Of a stretch of 64,000 bases of DNA, positions 34,905-48,658 are shown piece after piece. How positions within the stretch are numbered: the stretch's first letter is position 1; the number at the start of each line of letters is the position of its first letter. The notes under the pieces were generated by a model. It was not told the DNA's origin, made no database searches, and saw only the letters and a program-made list of their open reading frames with translations. A program made the translations under genes and the position numbers. Where the stretch lies: NCBI GenBank assembly GCA_040385645.1, contig JAZKGZ010000014.1:62001-126000 (forward strand), given 5' to 3'. This DNA comes from JANXSS01 sp040385645. GTDB lineage: Bacteria > Pseudomonadota > Gammaproteobacteria > Burkholderiales > Burkholderiaceae_D.

Positions 34905-35543
34905 TCAATGCCGTCTATTGACATCCTTTCCAGCACGTAGTTCGCCGCGCGCCTGCGAGAGCACCGAACGTGAACCGGTCATTGCAAGTACGCCCATGAC
35001 GACTGCCACTGCAATGTCTGGCCAGCCAGCACCGGTTGTAGCCACGCCTGCAGCAGCCGCCAACACGGCGATATTGCCGATCGCATCATTACGAGTACAA
35101 AGCCAGACGGCACGCATGTTGGAATCACCGTTGCGATAGGCATATAAAAGAAAAGCGACGAAAACGTTGGCGGTGAGCGCTAGGAGTGCGATGAAACTCA
35201 TCGCCTCGGCTTTAGGCAATGTTCCGTGCAAAAAATGCCACGCTGCGGTCGCCAGCACGAACAAGCCGTACAGACCCATGAAGGCACCCTTGACCATCGC
35301 CGTACGCGAGCGCCAAATAGCCGCCATGGTAAGTACGAATAGAGAGACCGCATAATTTGCAGCATCTCCTAAAAAATCAACGGCATCGGCCAATAGTGCT
35401 GCCGAGCCCGATGTCCATCCGCCTACAACTTCCACACCGAACATCGATGCATTGACGATTAGCGCGATCCAAAGAATGCGCCGATATTTTGGATCCGCAG
35501 GCAGCTTGTCGGAAGAGCAATTGCTGGCACAACTGGCAGACAT
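34905..35543 (-). CDS. Short CDF-family cation transporter
   Basis: A 212-residue membrane protein of the cation diffusion facilitator family, without the C-terminal cytoplasmic domain of the larger 300-residue members. Six helices are seen. The transport site looks like DAVDFLGDAANYA in helix 2 and RNDAIGN in helix 5, i.e. Asp-x3-Asp rather than the zinc-type His-x3-Asp, so the metal is uncertain. The N-terminus has three cysteines (SCASNCSSD). A strong AGGAGG supports ATG 35543. An inverted repeat lies 62 bases upstream. Confidence 0.85.
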   Translation of the reverse strand: MSASCASNCSSDKLPADPKYRRILWIALIVNASMFGVEVVGGWTSGSAALLADAVDFLGDAANYAVSLFVLTMAAIWRSRTAMVKGAFMGLYGLFVLATAAWHFLHGTLPKAEAMSFIALLALTANVFVAFLLYAYRNGDSNMRAVWLCTRNDAIGNIAVLAAAAGVATTGAGWPDIAVAVVMGVLAMTGSRSVLSQARGELRAGKDVNRRH

Positions 35544-35605
35544 ATCGAACCTCCTGTATCTACCGTAGTGTGGAAGCAAATACGCTGGATGTCGAATCAA
35601 TCTCG

Positions 35606-35630
35606 ATTCGATATCAATTAGATATTGAAT
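35606..35630. promoter_or_regulatory. Candidate operator ahead of the CDF gene
   Basis: ATTCGATATC, 5 bases, GATATTGAAT: 10-base inverted arms with one mismatch, 62 bases ahead of the CDF gene. It suggests control by a dimeric metal sensor (MerR- or ArsR-like), none of which is encoded next to it. Confidence 0.45.
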
Positions 35631-35859
35631 AAATGTTGAACAGATACAGACCGAGTATTTATCGAAAAATCTGAAGCTGGTGTTGCAAAATGTTTTTTAT
35701 GGGCAATTAATTTTCCCTCTGCGGTCACCGTTGGATTAAGATTTCCCTGTCATCTACCGAAAGCCGGGGTTGCCTGTTTTTGTTTGTCGACAGCCTCCCG
35801 AGCCAATGCGAGCGCCTGCATGCGCGTATTGCGCACCTATTTTTAAAGCCGCGCCGATC

Positions 35860-37557
35860 ATGTTTTCATTAAGAAGCGACGCATTCGACAATAGCTCCGT
35901 AGCGCAGTTGGAAAGCCTTATGGAGGCGGCAGGCGACGCCGTATTTCGTCTTGATGGCAACGGCGAAATCCTTTATGCCAGCCAGCGTGCGATCAATCTG
36001 CTCGCGCCTTCGCGCTCCCTACTGGGTGCGTTGCTGACGGAACAGGCAGCCATCGAAGATCGGCTCGCTTTCAATGTCGCATTTGAACAAACCCGTGAAT
36101 CTCGGCAGCCGAGCCGCGTTCGGGTGCGACTGAGCACGCAAGCGGCGTTGCTATGGGTCGAGATTCAGTTCGCCAGCTATGTCAATGGTAAGAAGTCGAC
36201 CGAAGTGCTGGCGGTGGTGCGCGATATTACTGCCGAGCAGGCAACCGCGCATCGTCTGCAGCTCTTGAGTACGCATGACGAATTGACCGGCCTGCCCAAC
36301 CGGTCGTTGCTGGCCGATCGGCTTGGTATGGCGCTTGCACAGGCGCGTCGTTCCGGCATAGGCTTCTCGATACTGGTGCTCGATCTCGACAGCTTCAAAA
36401 AAATCAACGACGCGCTGGGCCATGCGATCGGCGATAAATTGCTGCAGATCGGTGCGCAGCGTTTGCGAAATGGCTTGCGCGATGCCGACACACTGGCTCG
36501 CGCCGGTGGCGACGAATTCATTGCCATTATTCCTGGCCTGATCGATGGAAAGGAGATACAGAATGTCGCGCGCCGCATGATTTCAGCGATGCAGATGCCG
36601 TTCGATATCGAGCCGCATATGCTGTATGTCGGTGCCTCCGTTGGAGCGGCAACTTATCCCGTCCATGGTGACGACGAAGTCAAACTGCTGGCGCATGCGG
36701 ATACCGCGATGCATCGTGCCAAAGAAACCGGCAAATCGCGATGCGTGGTGTACAGCCTCGAAAAATTCAGCCAGCCCGAACACGACGTGTCGATGGAAGC
36801 GGCGATGTTCGATGCCGTGCGCAATGGTGAATTTTTGCTGCATTACCAGCCGATCGTGGATGCGGCGAGCCGGCAGATCATGGGCTTCGAAGCGTTGATG
36901 CGCTGGCGTCATCCGGTACTGGGTCTGGTATCACCAATGCAATTCATACCGATGGCTGAAAGCAACGGTTTGATCAATCTTCTGGGGGCCTGGGTGTTGA
37001 AAGCAGCTTGTGTACAGATTCGTAAGTTTGAAAAAGCGGCGAATCGGCAGCTGTATGTATCGGTGAATGTCAGTCCACGGCAGTTCCGCAACGAGCGCTT
37101 TTTGGAGTTGATGGACGAAGCCATCGTTTTGTCCGGAGTACGTGGCGAGCAATTACTGCTGGAAATTACCGAAGGCATCTTGATGTCGGACCCGGAGCAC
37201 GCCGAGACACTGCTTCATGCGATAACGGCACGCAAGGTACGCATCGCCATCGACGATTTTGGTACCGGTTACTCTTCACTGGCTTACCTGAAGCGTTTCC
37301 CGATTTCTGTACTGAAAATCGACCGCGCTTTTATTAAAGATCTGCCGCACTCGGTCAAAGACGCGGCAATCTGTAATGTCGTGCTGAGTTTGGCCAACCA
37401 CCTCGATCTGACTACCGTTGCCGAAGGCGTCGAAAACGAAGAACAAATGGCGTTTCTGGCTAAGCAGGGCTGTGGACTGATTCAGGGTTACTTAACTGGG
37501 CGTCCGCAATTGCCGGAAGCGGCGTTGGTCGTGTTGTCTGCAGGGGTGCCGGCATGA
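35860..37557 (+). CDS. PAS-GGDEF-EAL cyclic-di-GMP signalling protein
   Basis: A 565-residue cytoplasmic protein with a PAS sensor (about 15-125), a GGDEF domain (about 130-295; intact RAGGDEF motif and an LVLDLDSFKKIND metal site) and an EAL domain (about 310-555; FEALMRW, NVSPRQF, E-ITEG, DDFGTGYSSLAYLKRF). Both catalytic motifs look complete, so it could make and degrade c-di-GMP. ATG 35860 starts where homology begins; TTG 35770 would add 30 unlikely residues. The HDOD gene follows 22 bases later, probably as one operon. Confidence 0.88.
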   Translation: MFSLRSDAFDNSSVAQLESLMEAAGDAVFRLDGNGEILYASQRAINLLAPSRSLLGALLTEQAAIEDRLAFNVAFEQTRESRQPSRVRVRLSTQAALLWVEIQFASYVNGKKSTEVLAVVRDITAEQATAHRLQLLSTHDELTGLPNRSLLADRLGMALAQARRSGIGFSILVLDLDSFKKINDALGHAIGDKLLQIGAQRLRNGLRDADTLARAGGDEFIAIIPGLIDGKEIQNVARRMISAMQMPFDIEPHMLYVGASVGAATYPVHGDDEVKLLAHADTAMHRAKETGKSRCVVYSLEKFSQPEHDVSMEAAMFDAVRNGEFLLHYQPIVDAASRQIMGFEALMRWRHPVLGLVSPMQFIPMAESNGLINLLGAWVLKAACVQIRKFEKAANRQLYVSVNVSPRQFRNERFLELMDEAIVLSGVRGEQLLLEITEGILMSDPEHAETLLHAITARKVRIAIDDFGTGYSSLAYLKRFPISVLKIDRAFIKDLPHSVKDAAICNVVLSLANHLDLTTVAEGVENEEQMAFLAKQGCGLIQGYLTGRPQLPEAALVVLSAGVPA

Positions 37558-37579
37558 TCAATCACCCGGGCCGTTGCCG

Positions 37580-39145
37580 ATGACGAGCGAACTGTACCGT
37601 GCAACGGCAGCATCGGCGTCGTCACCTGCCAGCGCCGAGCAGACGCTGGCGCTGTTGTGGGCACAAGTGCGTACCCGCGGCGATCTGCCAGGCTTTTCTA
37701 AAGCGGTTGCCACCATCGTCGCTGCCATGCAAGGTGACAACGATAGCGAATTCAATATGACGCGCGCAGTCCTGGCCGACCCGGCACTGACGCAGCGGGT
37801 ACTGCGCTTAGCCAACAGCGCCATGTATTCGGTGTTCGGGCAAGACATCAATACGGTTTCCAAGGCCGTGATCGTTCTAGGCACGGAATCCATCGGCCAT
37901 TTGGCGCTGGGCTTGAAATTGGTCGAAAGTTTATCCCAAGCTTCTGCCGATGCTTTAGATACCCGTGGTGAAATGGAGAAGGCGTTGCTTGCCGGGCATA
38001 TCGCACGTCAGGTTGCTTCGGCTGCGACCATGCGCGATGGTGAAGAGGCCGTCGTGTGTTCGATGCTGCACTCATTGGGTCGGATGATGGTGGCGTTCTA
38101 TCTGACCCAGCCGTGGCGCGCTATTCAGACCCGCGTAGCGCAGGGCGAAGCGGAGCCTGCCGTCGCCGACATTGTTCTGGGAATGAGTTTTAGTGCAATC
38201 GGGCGGGCGGTAGCACAGCAATGGGGGTTGCCGGCACCCCTGGTTGAAACTCTGCAAGATGTTAAGCCCCGTGATATTACGGAGCCGCTCGACCATGCCG
38301 AATGGCTGGCCGCCGTATCGACGCTATCGACACATTGCGCCTCCGCAGCTTGGACTGCCGGTGGTGACATAACCGACGTCGATGCCGGGAACGCAATCGC
38401 CAACCTCAGCAGCGACTATGCCGCCATGTTGGGTTTAGAGCCGCAATCGCTTGCCGATGCCGTACAGGCGGGACGTGCTAGTGCCGTCACCGAAGCTGGG
38501 CCCCTGTCGACGTTAGGATTGGAGCAGTCGCCAAAGCCAAGCACGCCAAATGCTCCCAAGACCGCCGCCTTACCAATATTGAACGGCAAACCGCTCGATG
38601 CCGCCCAGCGACTCTTGCGTGGCGTGACCGACATGCGCGGCGTCGCAGCCACAGCGAGTACGGTTCAGCTTTTGAGCATGGCGCTTGAAACGGTGTTTCA
38701 AGGTCTTGGTTTCAGCCGAACCATTGCTTTTTTGCGCGATACCAATGCTGCAAAGTATGTACCGCGACTGACCTTAGGTGAGGGCGTGCAGGAAATACTG
38801 GCGCAATTAGCTTTCGAAGACGCCTACCAGCCCGATGTGTTTCATGCCGCACTTGCCAACGATAAAATGATCTTCATCGAAAATGCCCAAGATTCAGCGT
38901 TCACAAACAAACTGCCACGTTGGTGGAAAAAAGCGTTGCCGACAGCGCGCAGTTTCATGGTCTTGCCGCTGACGGTGAACGGCCATCCGATTGGCCTGAT
39001 CTATGGTGATTGGGACAAATCTCTACCGCACGCAAAAATCGACCACGCCGATATCGTACCGCTTGACCAATTAAGAACGCTAATGGTACGCGCCATCGAG
39101 CAACGCCGAAAAACCGATCCAGAGTGGGGCAACAAAAAACTCTGA
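37580..39145 (+). CDS. HDOD-domain signalling protein
   Basis: A 521-residue protein with an HDOD domain (about 30-230; AVLADPALTQRVLRLANSAMY, VSKAVIVLGTESIGHLALG, VVCSMLHSLGRMMVAFYL) and a C-terminal region (about 345-500) that looks GAF-like (MALETVFQGLGFSRTIAFLRD, FMVLPLTVNGHPIGLIYGD). HDOD proteins act in stress and motility signalling without obvious enzymatic activity. The start may be ATG 37580 or a TTG six bases earlier. It sits directly behind a c-di-GMP enzyme gene. Confidence 0.85.
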   Translation: MTSELYRATAASASSPASAEQTLALLWAQVRTRGDLPGFSKAVATIVAAMQGDNDSEFNMTRAVLADPALTQRVLRLANSAMYSVFGQDINTVSKAVIVLGTESIGHLALGLKLVESLSQASADALDTRGEMEKALLAGHIARQVASAATMRDGEEAVVCSMLHSLGRMMVAFYLTQPWRAIQTRVAQGEAEPAVADIVLGMSFSAIGRAVAQQWGLPAPLVETLQDVKPRDITEPLDHAEWLAAVSTLSTHCASAAWTAGGDITDVDAGNAIANLSSDYAAMLGLEPQSLADAVQAGRASAVTEAGPLSTLGLEQSPKPSTPNAPKTAALPILNGKPLDAAQRLLRGVTDMRGVAATASTVQLLSMALETVFQGLGFSRTIAFLRDTNAAKYVPRLTLGEGVQEILAQLAFEDAYQPDVFHAALANDKMIFIENAQDSAFTNKLPRWWKKALPTARSFMVLPLTVNGHPIGLIYGDWDKSLPHAKIDHADIVPLDQLRTLMVRAIEQRRKTDPEWGNKKL

Positions 39146-39170
39146 TAGATTTCCACCCGTTTCTAAAACA

Positions 39171-39217
39171 GGGTCAGAATCGAATTAATTTTATAATTAG
39201 GGTCAGAGTAAATTTTT
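39171..39217 (+). repeat. Left end of RAYT element, two GGGTCAGA boxes
   Basis: Box 1 GGGTCAGAATCGAATTAA begins at 39171 and box 2 GGGTCAGAGTAAATTTTT spans 39200-39217. Both have an inverted counterpart at the right end. Such boxes are probably bound and nicked by the transposase. Confidence 0.65.
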
Positions 39218-39305
39218 ACCTTGAGATTTAAGTAAATTTTAAGACTTACTTTGCACTGTAAGAAATTGCCCCACGCTAAATTTTCCCTCTGTATGAAAGG
39301 TCCAT

Positions 39306-40019
39306 ATGCCGCGCTTGCCCAGGCTGATCGTTCCGTTCCAACCGCATCATGTTATTCAACGGGGTGCCGGCCGACATTCGGTATTTGTCGACGCAGACGA
39401 CTATCGCGTGTTTCTGACGCACTTGAGAACATCGGCTAAGAAATTTAATGTTGCCGTGCATGCCTACGTGCTGATGTCGAACCATTTACATCTCCTGGCG
39501 ACACCGGCAGAGCCGATCAGCCTGGCAAAAATGATGCAATGGATCGGTCGTTACTACGTACCTTACTTCAATCATAAATACGACCGCACTGGCACGTTGT
39601 GGCAAGGTCGTTACAAGACAGCCGTGATTGATTCGGATCAGTATTTTCTAACATGTTCCCGTTACATTGAGATGAATCCCGTACGTGCGGGGCTCGTCGC
39701 TAAGCCGGGAAATTATCTTTGGTCGAGCTATCATCATCATGTCGGTGAACGCCAGGACGCGGTAATTACTGAACACCCGCTGTATTGGGCGTTGGGAAAT
39801 ACGCCGTTCGCCCGGGAAGCTGCGTACCAGCAGTTAATCGATCAGAATTTGCCTCAGGATGAAATAGAGATATTAACCGCTTCAACACTCAAAGGATGGG
39901 CAATTGGGTCTAGCGAATTTAAGGCCGCACTGGAGAAAAAGACGTTACAGCGTGTACAACCTACCAAGCGTGGTCGGCCGTCCAAATGTATGACGGTTGA
40001 CCCAAGGTTGTCATCATAA
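39306..40019 (+). CDS. REP-associated tyrosine transposase (RAYT, Y1 family)
   Basis: A 237-residue single-strand DNA transposase of the IS200/IS605-like Y1 group. Motifs: HHVIQRGAGRHSVF at the start, the metal-binding HUH motif in MSNHLHLLATP, and the catalytic tyrosine in YFLTCSRYIEMNPVRAG. WSSYHHH and the basic tail TKRGRPSK are typical of RAYTs. It appears complete and could be active. Flanking inverted GGGTCAGA boxes are its likely target ends. Confidence 0.9.
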   Translation: MPRLPRLIVPFQPHHVIQRGAGRHSVFVDADDYRVFLTHLRTSAKKFNVAVHAYVLMSNHLHLLATPAEPISLAKMMQWIGRYYVPYFNHKYDRTGTLWQGRYKTAVIDSDQYFLTCSRYIEMNPVRAGLVAKPGNYLWSSYHHHVGERQDAVITEHPLYWALGNTPFAREAAYQQLIDQNLPQDEIEILTASTLKGWAIGSSEFKAALEKKTLQRVQPTKRGRPSKCMTVDPRLSS

Positions 40020-40137
40020 AAAGCAAATAGGCAAATTTGAGCGGCATTATTAGCATTTTGAATTTTCATAAAACATTTTAGATAGTGCAAGAAGCGACTT
40101 CGACGCGTTTTTAAGCTTCACCTAAAAAGTTAAGCGC

Positions 40138-40203
40138 AAAAATTACTCTGTCCCTTATTTTTTAAGATCTAATCGGAAAATCAAATCTATTTGATTCTGA
40201 CCC
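40138..40203 (-). repeat. Right end of RAYT element, two inverted boxes
   Basis: AAAAATTACTCTGTCCC (40138-40154) and TTGATTCTGACCC (40191-40203) are the reverse complements of the two left-end boxes, with GGGACAGA in place of GGGTCAGA in the inner box. The end lies about 75 bases ahead of the gltB start and may affect its promoter. Confidence 0.65.
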
Positions 40204-40279
40204 TATTTAATTAGTTTGCGGTCATGTGTGCAGTGCACTATAGTTGTCCATCGGCGATTGGCGTACGGAGGAGAACAGC

Positions 40280-44959
<4,680 letters not shown>

Positions 44960-45029
44960 GTGCTGGGCTAACTCGCGCTCCAGGTAACGTGCCGAAAAAT
45001 GCATCGATAAAAAATAGCAAAGGATCGTC

Positions 45030-46493
45030 ATGGGAAAAATCACCGGCTTCATGGAATTCCAACGTTTGAAGGAAGCGAGCGAGCCACCGCGAACGCGCAC
45101 CACACATTACAAGGAATTTCTGCTGCACCTGAGCGACGACGATGCCAAGCTGCAGGGCGCACGCTGCATGGATTGCGGTATTCCATTCTGCAACTCGGCC
45201 TGCCCGGTCAATAACATCATTCCCGACTGGAACGATCTGGTCTACAACGGCAATTATCAGGAAGCGCTCGACAACCTGCATTCCACCAATAATTTTCCGG
45301 AATTTACTGGCCGCATTTGCCCCGCGCCATGCGAAAGCGCCTGCACCCTGACCATCAACAGCGATGCGGTCGGCATCAAGTCGATCGAGCATTTCATCAT
45401 CGACAAAGGGTGGGAAAACGGCTGGGTAGTCCCTTTGCCTCCAGCTGTCAAAACCGGCCGGAAGGTCGCCATCATCGGTTCCGGCCCGGCCGGCATGGCG
45501 GCGGCTCAGCAACTGGCACGTGCCGGCCACGACGTTACGGTATTCGAGAAAAGCGACCGCATCGGTGGCTTGCTGCGTTATGGCATTCCCGATTTCAAAA
45601 TGGAAAAAACTCATATCGATCGCCGGGTCGAACAAATGCAGGCCGAAGGCGTAACGTTTCGCACCGGAGTAATGGTCGGCAAGGATTTTCCGGCCTATGT
45701 CAACAACTGGGCAACGCAAACCGTTTCGCCCGAGCAGCTGGGTGCCGAATTCGATGCCGTGGTCATGGCAGGCGGTGCCGAAGTGCCGCGTGACTTGCCG
45801 GTTCCTGGTCGGGAGCTGCAAGGCGTGCATTTCGCCATGGATTTCCTGCCGCTGCAAAATAAGGTGGACGCCGGCGACAGGGTCGCCGACCAGATCCTGG
45901 CCAGCGGCAAGCATGTGGTCGTGATCGGTGGCGGCGATACCGGTTCCGACTGTGTCGGGACCTCCAATCGCCATGGCGCTGCCTCGGTCGCGCAGTTCGA
46001 ACTGATGCCGCAACCGCCTGAGCAGGAAAACACCCCCTTGGTCTGGCCTTACTGGCCAACGAAGCTGCGTACCTCGTCTTCCCATGAAGAAGGGTGCGAA
46101 CGCGACTGGTCGGTTGCTACCAAACGGCTGGAGGGCACCGATGGCAAAGTCGAGAGGCTGATAGCAGCGCGTGTGGAATGGAAGGATGGCAAGATGCAGG
46201 AAGTGCCAAACTCGGAATTCACGATGAAAGCCGATCTGGTGTTGCTGGCCATGGGTTTCGTCTCGCCGGTGGCGCAAGTGCTGGAAGCATTCGGCGTTGA
46301 AAAGGATGCCCGTGGCAACGTCCGTGCCACGACCGACGGCAAAGCCTGCTATCAGACATCGGTGAGCAAAGTGTTCGTTGCCGGCGACATGCGGCGCGGC
46401 CAGTCGCTCGTCGTCTGGGCGATCCGAGAAGGCCGTCAGTGCGCCAGAGCGGTCGACGAATTTCTGATGGGCACTTCCGTATTGCCTCGTTGA
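45030..46493 (+). CDS. gltD: Glutamate synthase small subunit GltD
   Basis: A 487-residue NADPH-oxidising beta subunit. N-terminal cysteines for two 4Fe-4S clusters lie in CMDCGIPFCNSACPVNN and GRICPAPCESACTL. FAD binding is at IIGSGPAGMAAAQQLARAG (near residue 150) and NADPH binding at VVIGGGDTGSDCVGT. It passes electrons to the FMN of GltB. It is 70 bases after gltB and probably in the same operon. Confidence 0.96.
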   Translation: MGKITGFMEFQRLKEASEPPRTRTTHYKEFLLHLSDDDAKLQGARCMDCGIPFCNSACPVNNIIPDWNDLVYNGNYQEALDNLHSTNNFPEFTGRICPAPCESACTLTINSDAVGIKSIEHFIIDKGWENGWVVPLPPAVKTGRKVAIIGSGPAGMAAAQQLARAGHDVTVFEKSDRIGGLLRYGIPDFKMEKTHIDRRVEQMQAEGVTFRTGVMVGKDFPAYVNNWATQTVSPEQLGAEFDAVVMAGGAEVPRDLPVPGRELQGVHFAMDFLPLQNKVDAGDRVADQILASGKHVVVIGGGDTGSDCVGTSNRHGAASVAQFELMPQPPEQENTPLVWPYWPTKLRTSSSHEEGCERDWSVATKRLEGTDGKVERLIAARVEWKDGKMQEVPNSEFTMKADLVLLAMGFVSPVAQVLEAFGVEKDARGNVRATTDGKACYQTSVSKVFVAGDMRRGQSLVVWAIREGRQCARAVDEFLMGTSVLPR

Positions 46494-46515
46494 CTTGTTT
46501 TCCGGCGTTCTGCAC

Positions 46516-46521
46516 TACAAT
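46516..46521 (+). promoter_or_regulatory. Candidate -10 element of the mla operon
   Basis: TACAAT lies in the short space after gltD, with a TTGTTT-like element 15 bases upstream. It would start transcription about 20 bases ahead of mlaF. Pattern match only. Confidence 0.35.
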
Positions 46522-46547
46522 CACGCTTTGCATTGAACTTGTATGCC

Positions 46548-47381
46548 GTGCCCAACCTCGTCGAAATCCGCAACCTCACATTTAGCTATGGCGACCGACC
46601 GATACTTTCAGGCGTCGGCATGGAGTTCCCACGCGGAAAAGTGGTTGCCGTCATGGGCGGCTCGGGCTCGGGTAAAACCACCATCCTGCGGTTGATCGGC
46701 GGCCAATTGCGGCCGAATGCCGGCGAAATCAGCATCGATGGCGAAGTGGTCGATACCCGCAACACCGGGCGCTTGGTAGCGATGCGCCGCAAAATGGGCA
46801 TGCTCTTTCAGCACGGTGCGTTATTTACCGATCTGTCGGTGTTCGACAACGTCGCCTTTCCACTACGTGAGCATGCCGACCTGCCGGATGCGCTGCTACA
46901 CGATTTGGTACTGATGAAGCTGCATGCGGTAGGCTTGCGCAATGCCGCAAATCTGATGCCGGCGCAGATTTCCGGCGGCATGGCGCGCAGGGTGGCTTTG
47001 GCGCGTGCCATCGCGCTCGACCCTCAATTGATCATGTACGACGAACCCTTTGCCGGGCTCGATCCTATTTCTTTGGGTGTTACCGCCAGATTGATTCGAC
47101 GTTTGAACGATGTCCTGGGTTCGACTTCGATTCTGGTGTCGCACGACGTCAACGAATCGTTTCAAATTGCCGACTACGTTTATTTTCTATCGCAAGGAAA
47201 AATCGTCGCTCACGGCACGCCGGCAGCCATGCGTGAATCGAGCGATCCTTATGTACGGCAATTCGTACTAGCCGAGGCGGACGGCCCGGTACCGTTTCAT
47301 TATCCGGGTGCAACGCTGGCACAGGATCTGGGCCTGGAAACGTCGGTCGATCCGGCAGCTATCAAAGGGCGCAAGCGATGA
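46548..47381 (+). CDS. mlaF: Phospholipid transport ATP-binding protein MlaF
   Basis: A 277-residue ABC ATPase of the Mla system that maintains outer-membrane lipid asymmetry. Walker A is GGSGSGKTTI, the signature is ISGGMARRVALARA and Walker B is LIMYDEPFAGLDP. I prefer GTG 46548 (VPNLVEIRNLTFSYG) because the family starts here; a TTG at 46533 is open but lacks support. It overlaps mlaE by 4 bases. It is the first gene of mlaFEDACB. Confidence 0.93.
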   Translation: MPNLVEIRNLTFSYGDRPILSGVGMEFPRGKVVAVMGGSGSGKTTILRLIGGQLRPNAGEISIDGEVVDTRNTGRLVAMRRKMGMLFQHGALFTDLSVFDNVAFPLREHADLPDALLHDLVLMKLHAVGLRNAANLMPAQISGGMARRVALARAIALDPQLIMYDEPFAGLDPISLGVTARLIRRLNDVLGSTSILVSHDVNESFQIADYVYFLSQGKIVAHGTPAAMRESSDPYVRQFVLAEADGPVPFHYPGATLAQDLGLETSVDPAAIKGRKR

Positions 47382-48157
47382 TTGCCGCGTTTTTGGAGAA
47401 TATCGGCCGTACCAGCCGCACCATGGTGACGAGCGTAGGCTATGCCACGCGCATGTTTTTTCGCATTATCGTCGCCTCAGGCGGCCTCTGGCGTCGGCCG
47501 CGTCTGGTGACGGACCAGGTGCATTTCATCGGTAATTATTCTCTGGTCATCATTGGCATTTCCGGTTTGTTCGTGGGCTTCGTACTGGGTTTGCAGGGTT
47601 ACTACACGCTTAATAAATATGGCTCTGAGCAGGCACTCGGATTGCTGGTAGCCTTGTCGCTGGTACGTGAACTCGGGCCGGTCGTAACTGCTTTGCTGTT
47701 TGCCGGACGGGCAGGCACCTCGCTCACCGCTGAAATCGGCTTGATGAAGGCTGGCGAACAATTGTCGGCCATGGAAATGATGGCAGTCGATCCGCTTGCC
47801 CGCATCGTCGCCCCGCGTTTCTGGGCCGGGGTGATCGCCATGCCATTGCTGGCGGCACTGTTCTCAGCACTTGGCGTCATGGGCGGCTATCTGGTCGGGG
47901 TGAAATTAATTGGCGTCGATGAAGGCGCTTTTTGGTCGCAGATGCAAGGGGGCGTCGATTTTTGGAACGATATTGCAAACGGTGTCGTTAAAAGTGCAAT
48001 TTTCGGTGTGGCGGTGACGTTCATCGCGCTGTATCAAGGGTTCGAATCGCAGCCGACGCCCGAAGGTGTTGCCCGGGCGACGACGCGAACCGTTGTCTTT
48101 GCCTCGCTGATCGTGCTGTTTTTGGATTTCCTGCTCACGGCATTGATGTTCAATTGA
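47378..48157 (+). CDS. mlaE: Phospholipid transport permease MlaE
   Basis: A 259-residue inner-membrane permease of the MlaE family, with the family signature in VRELGPVVTALLFAGRAGTSLTAEIGLMKAGEQLSAMEMM and five or six helices. It forms the membrane core with MlaF, MlaD and MlaB. The start overlaps the mlaF stop. Complete. Confidence 0.94.
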   Translation: MIAAFLENIGRTSRTMVTSVGYATRMFFRIIVASGGLWRRPRLVTDQVHFIGNYSLVIIGISGLFVGFVLGLQGYYTLNKYGSEQALGLLVALSLVRELGPVVTALLFAGRAGTSLTAEIGLMKAGEQLSAMEMMAVDPLARIVAPRFWAGVIAMPLLAALFSALGVMGGYLVGVKLIGVDEGAFWSQMQGGVDFWNDIANGVVKSAIFGVAVTFIALYQGFESQPTPEGVARATTRTVVFASLIVLFLDFLLTALMFN

Positions 48158-48181
48158 AAGATGGATCGGGAGTGTTTGCTC

Positions 48182-48658
48182 ATGCAACGTAAATCGCTGG
48201 ATATCTGGGTAGGCTTGTTCGTATTGATTGGCGCAGCGGCGTTGATATTTCTCGCCTTAAAGGTCGGCAATACGAATTCCCTATCGCTCGCCAAAGGCTA
48301 TGCCGTGACGACGAATTTCGACAACATCGGCGGCCTGAAGCCACGTGCGCCGGTCAAAAGCGCCGGTGTCGTAGTCGGGCGGGTAGACGACATCCGATTC
48401 AGCGACCAGAGTTTTAAAGCGGTGGTTACACTCAACCTGGACGCTGGTTATAAATTTCCGAAGGATACATCGGCTAAAATCCTGACATCGGGCCTGCTCG
48501 GTGAGCAATATATTGGCCTGGAGGCAGGTGGCGATACGAATAACTTGGCGGCTGGGGATACGATTAAAATGACGCAGTCAGCCGTGGTACTGGAGAATCT
48601 GATCAGCCAATTTTTGTTTAACAAAGCAACGGATACGGAAAAGGACACTGCAAAATGA
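48182..48658 (+). CDS. mlaD: Periplasmic lipid-binding protein MlaD
   Basis: A 158-residue MCE-domain protein with one N-terminal anchor helix (LDIWVGLFVLIGAAALIFLALK). The MCE domain (about 38-115; FDNIGGLKPRAPVKSAGVVVGRV) forms a hexameric lipid pore above MlaE. GGGAG favours ATG 48182 over the ATG at 48161. The stop overlaps the mlaA start. Confidence 0.93.
   Translation: MQRKSLDIWVGLFVLIGAAALIFLALKVGNTNSLSLAKGYAVTTNFDNIGGLKPRAPVKSAGVVVGRVDDIRFSDQSFKAVVTLNLDAGYKFPKDTSAKILTSGLLGEQYIGLEAGGDTNNLAAGDTIKMTQSAVVLENLISQFLFNKATDTEKDTAK

Larger units (their letters stand above)
39171..40203 (+). mobile_element. RAYT transposon with inverted GGGTCAGA boxes
   Basis: A roughly 1.03-kb unit holding one Y1-type transposase gene between inverted end sequences. 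The left end has GGGTCAGAATC (39171) and GGGTCAGAGTAAATTTTT (39200). The right end, read on the other strand, has GGGTCAGAATCAA (40203 inward) and GGGACAGAGTAATTTTT (40154 inward), in the same order. It is inserted between the HDOD gene and gltB. The inner flanks are AT-rich. Confidence 0.7.
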
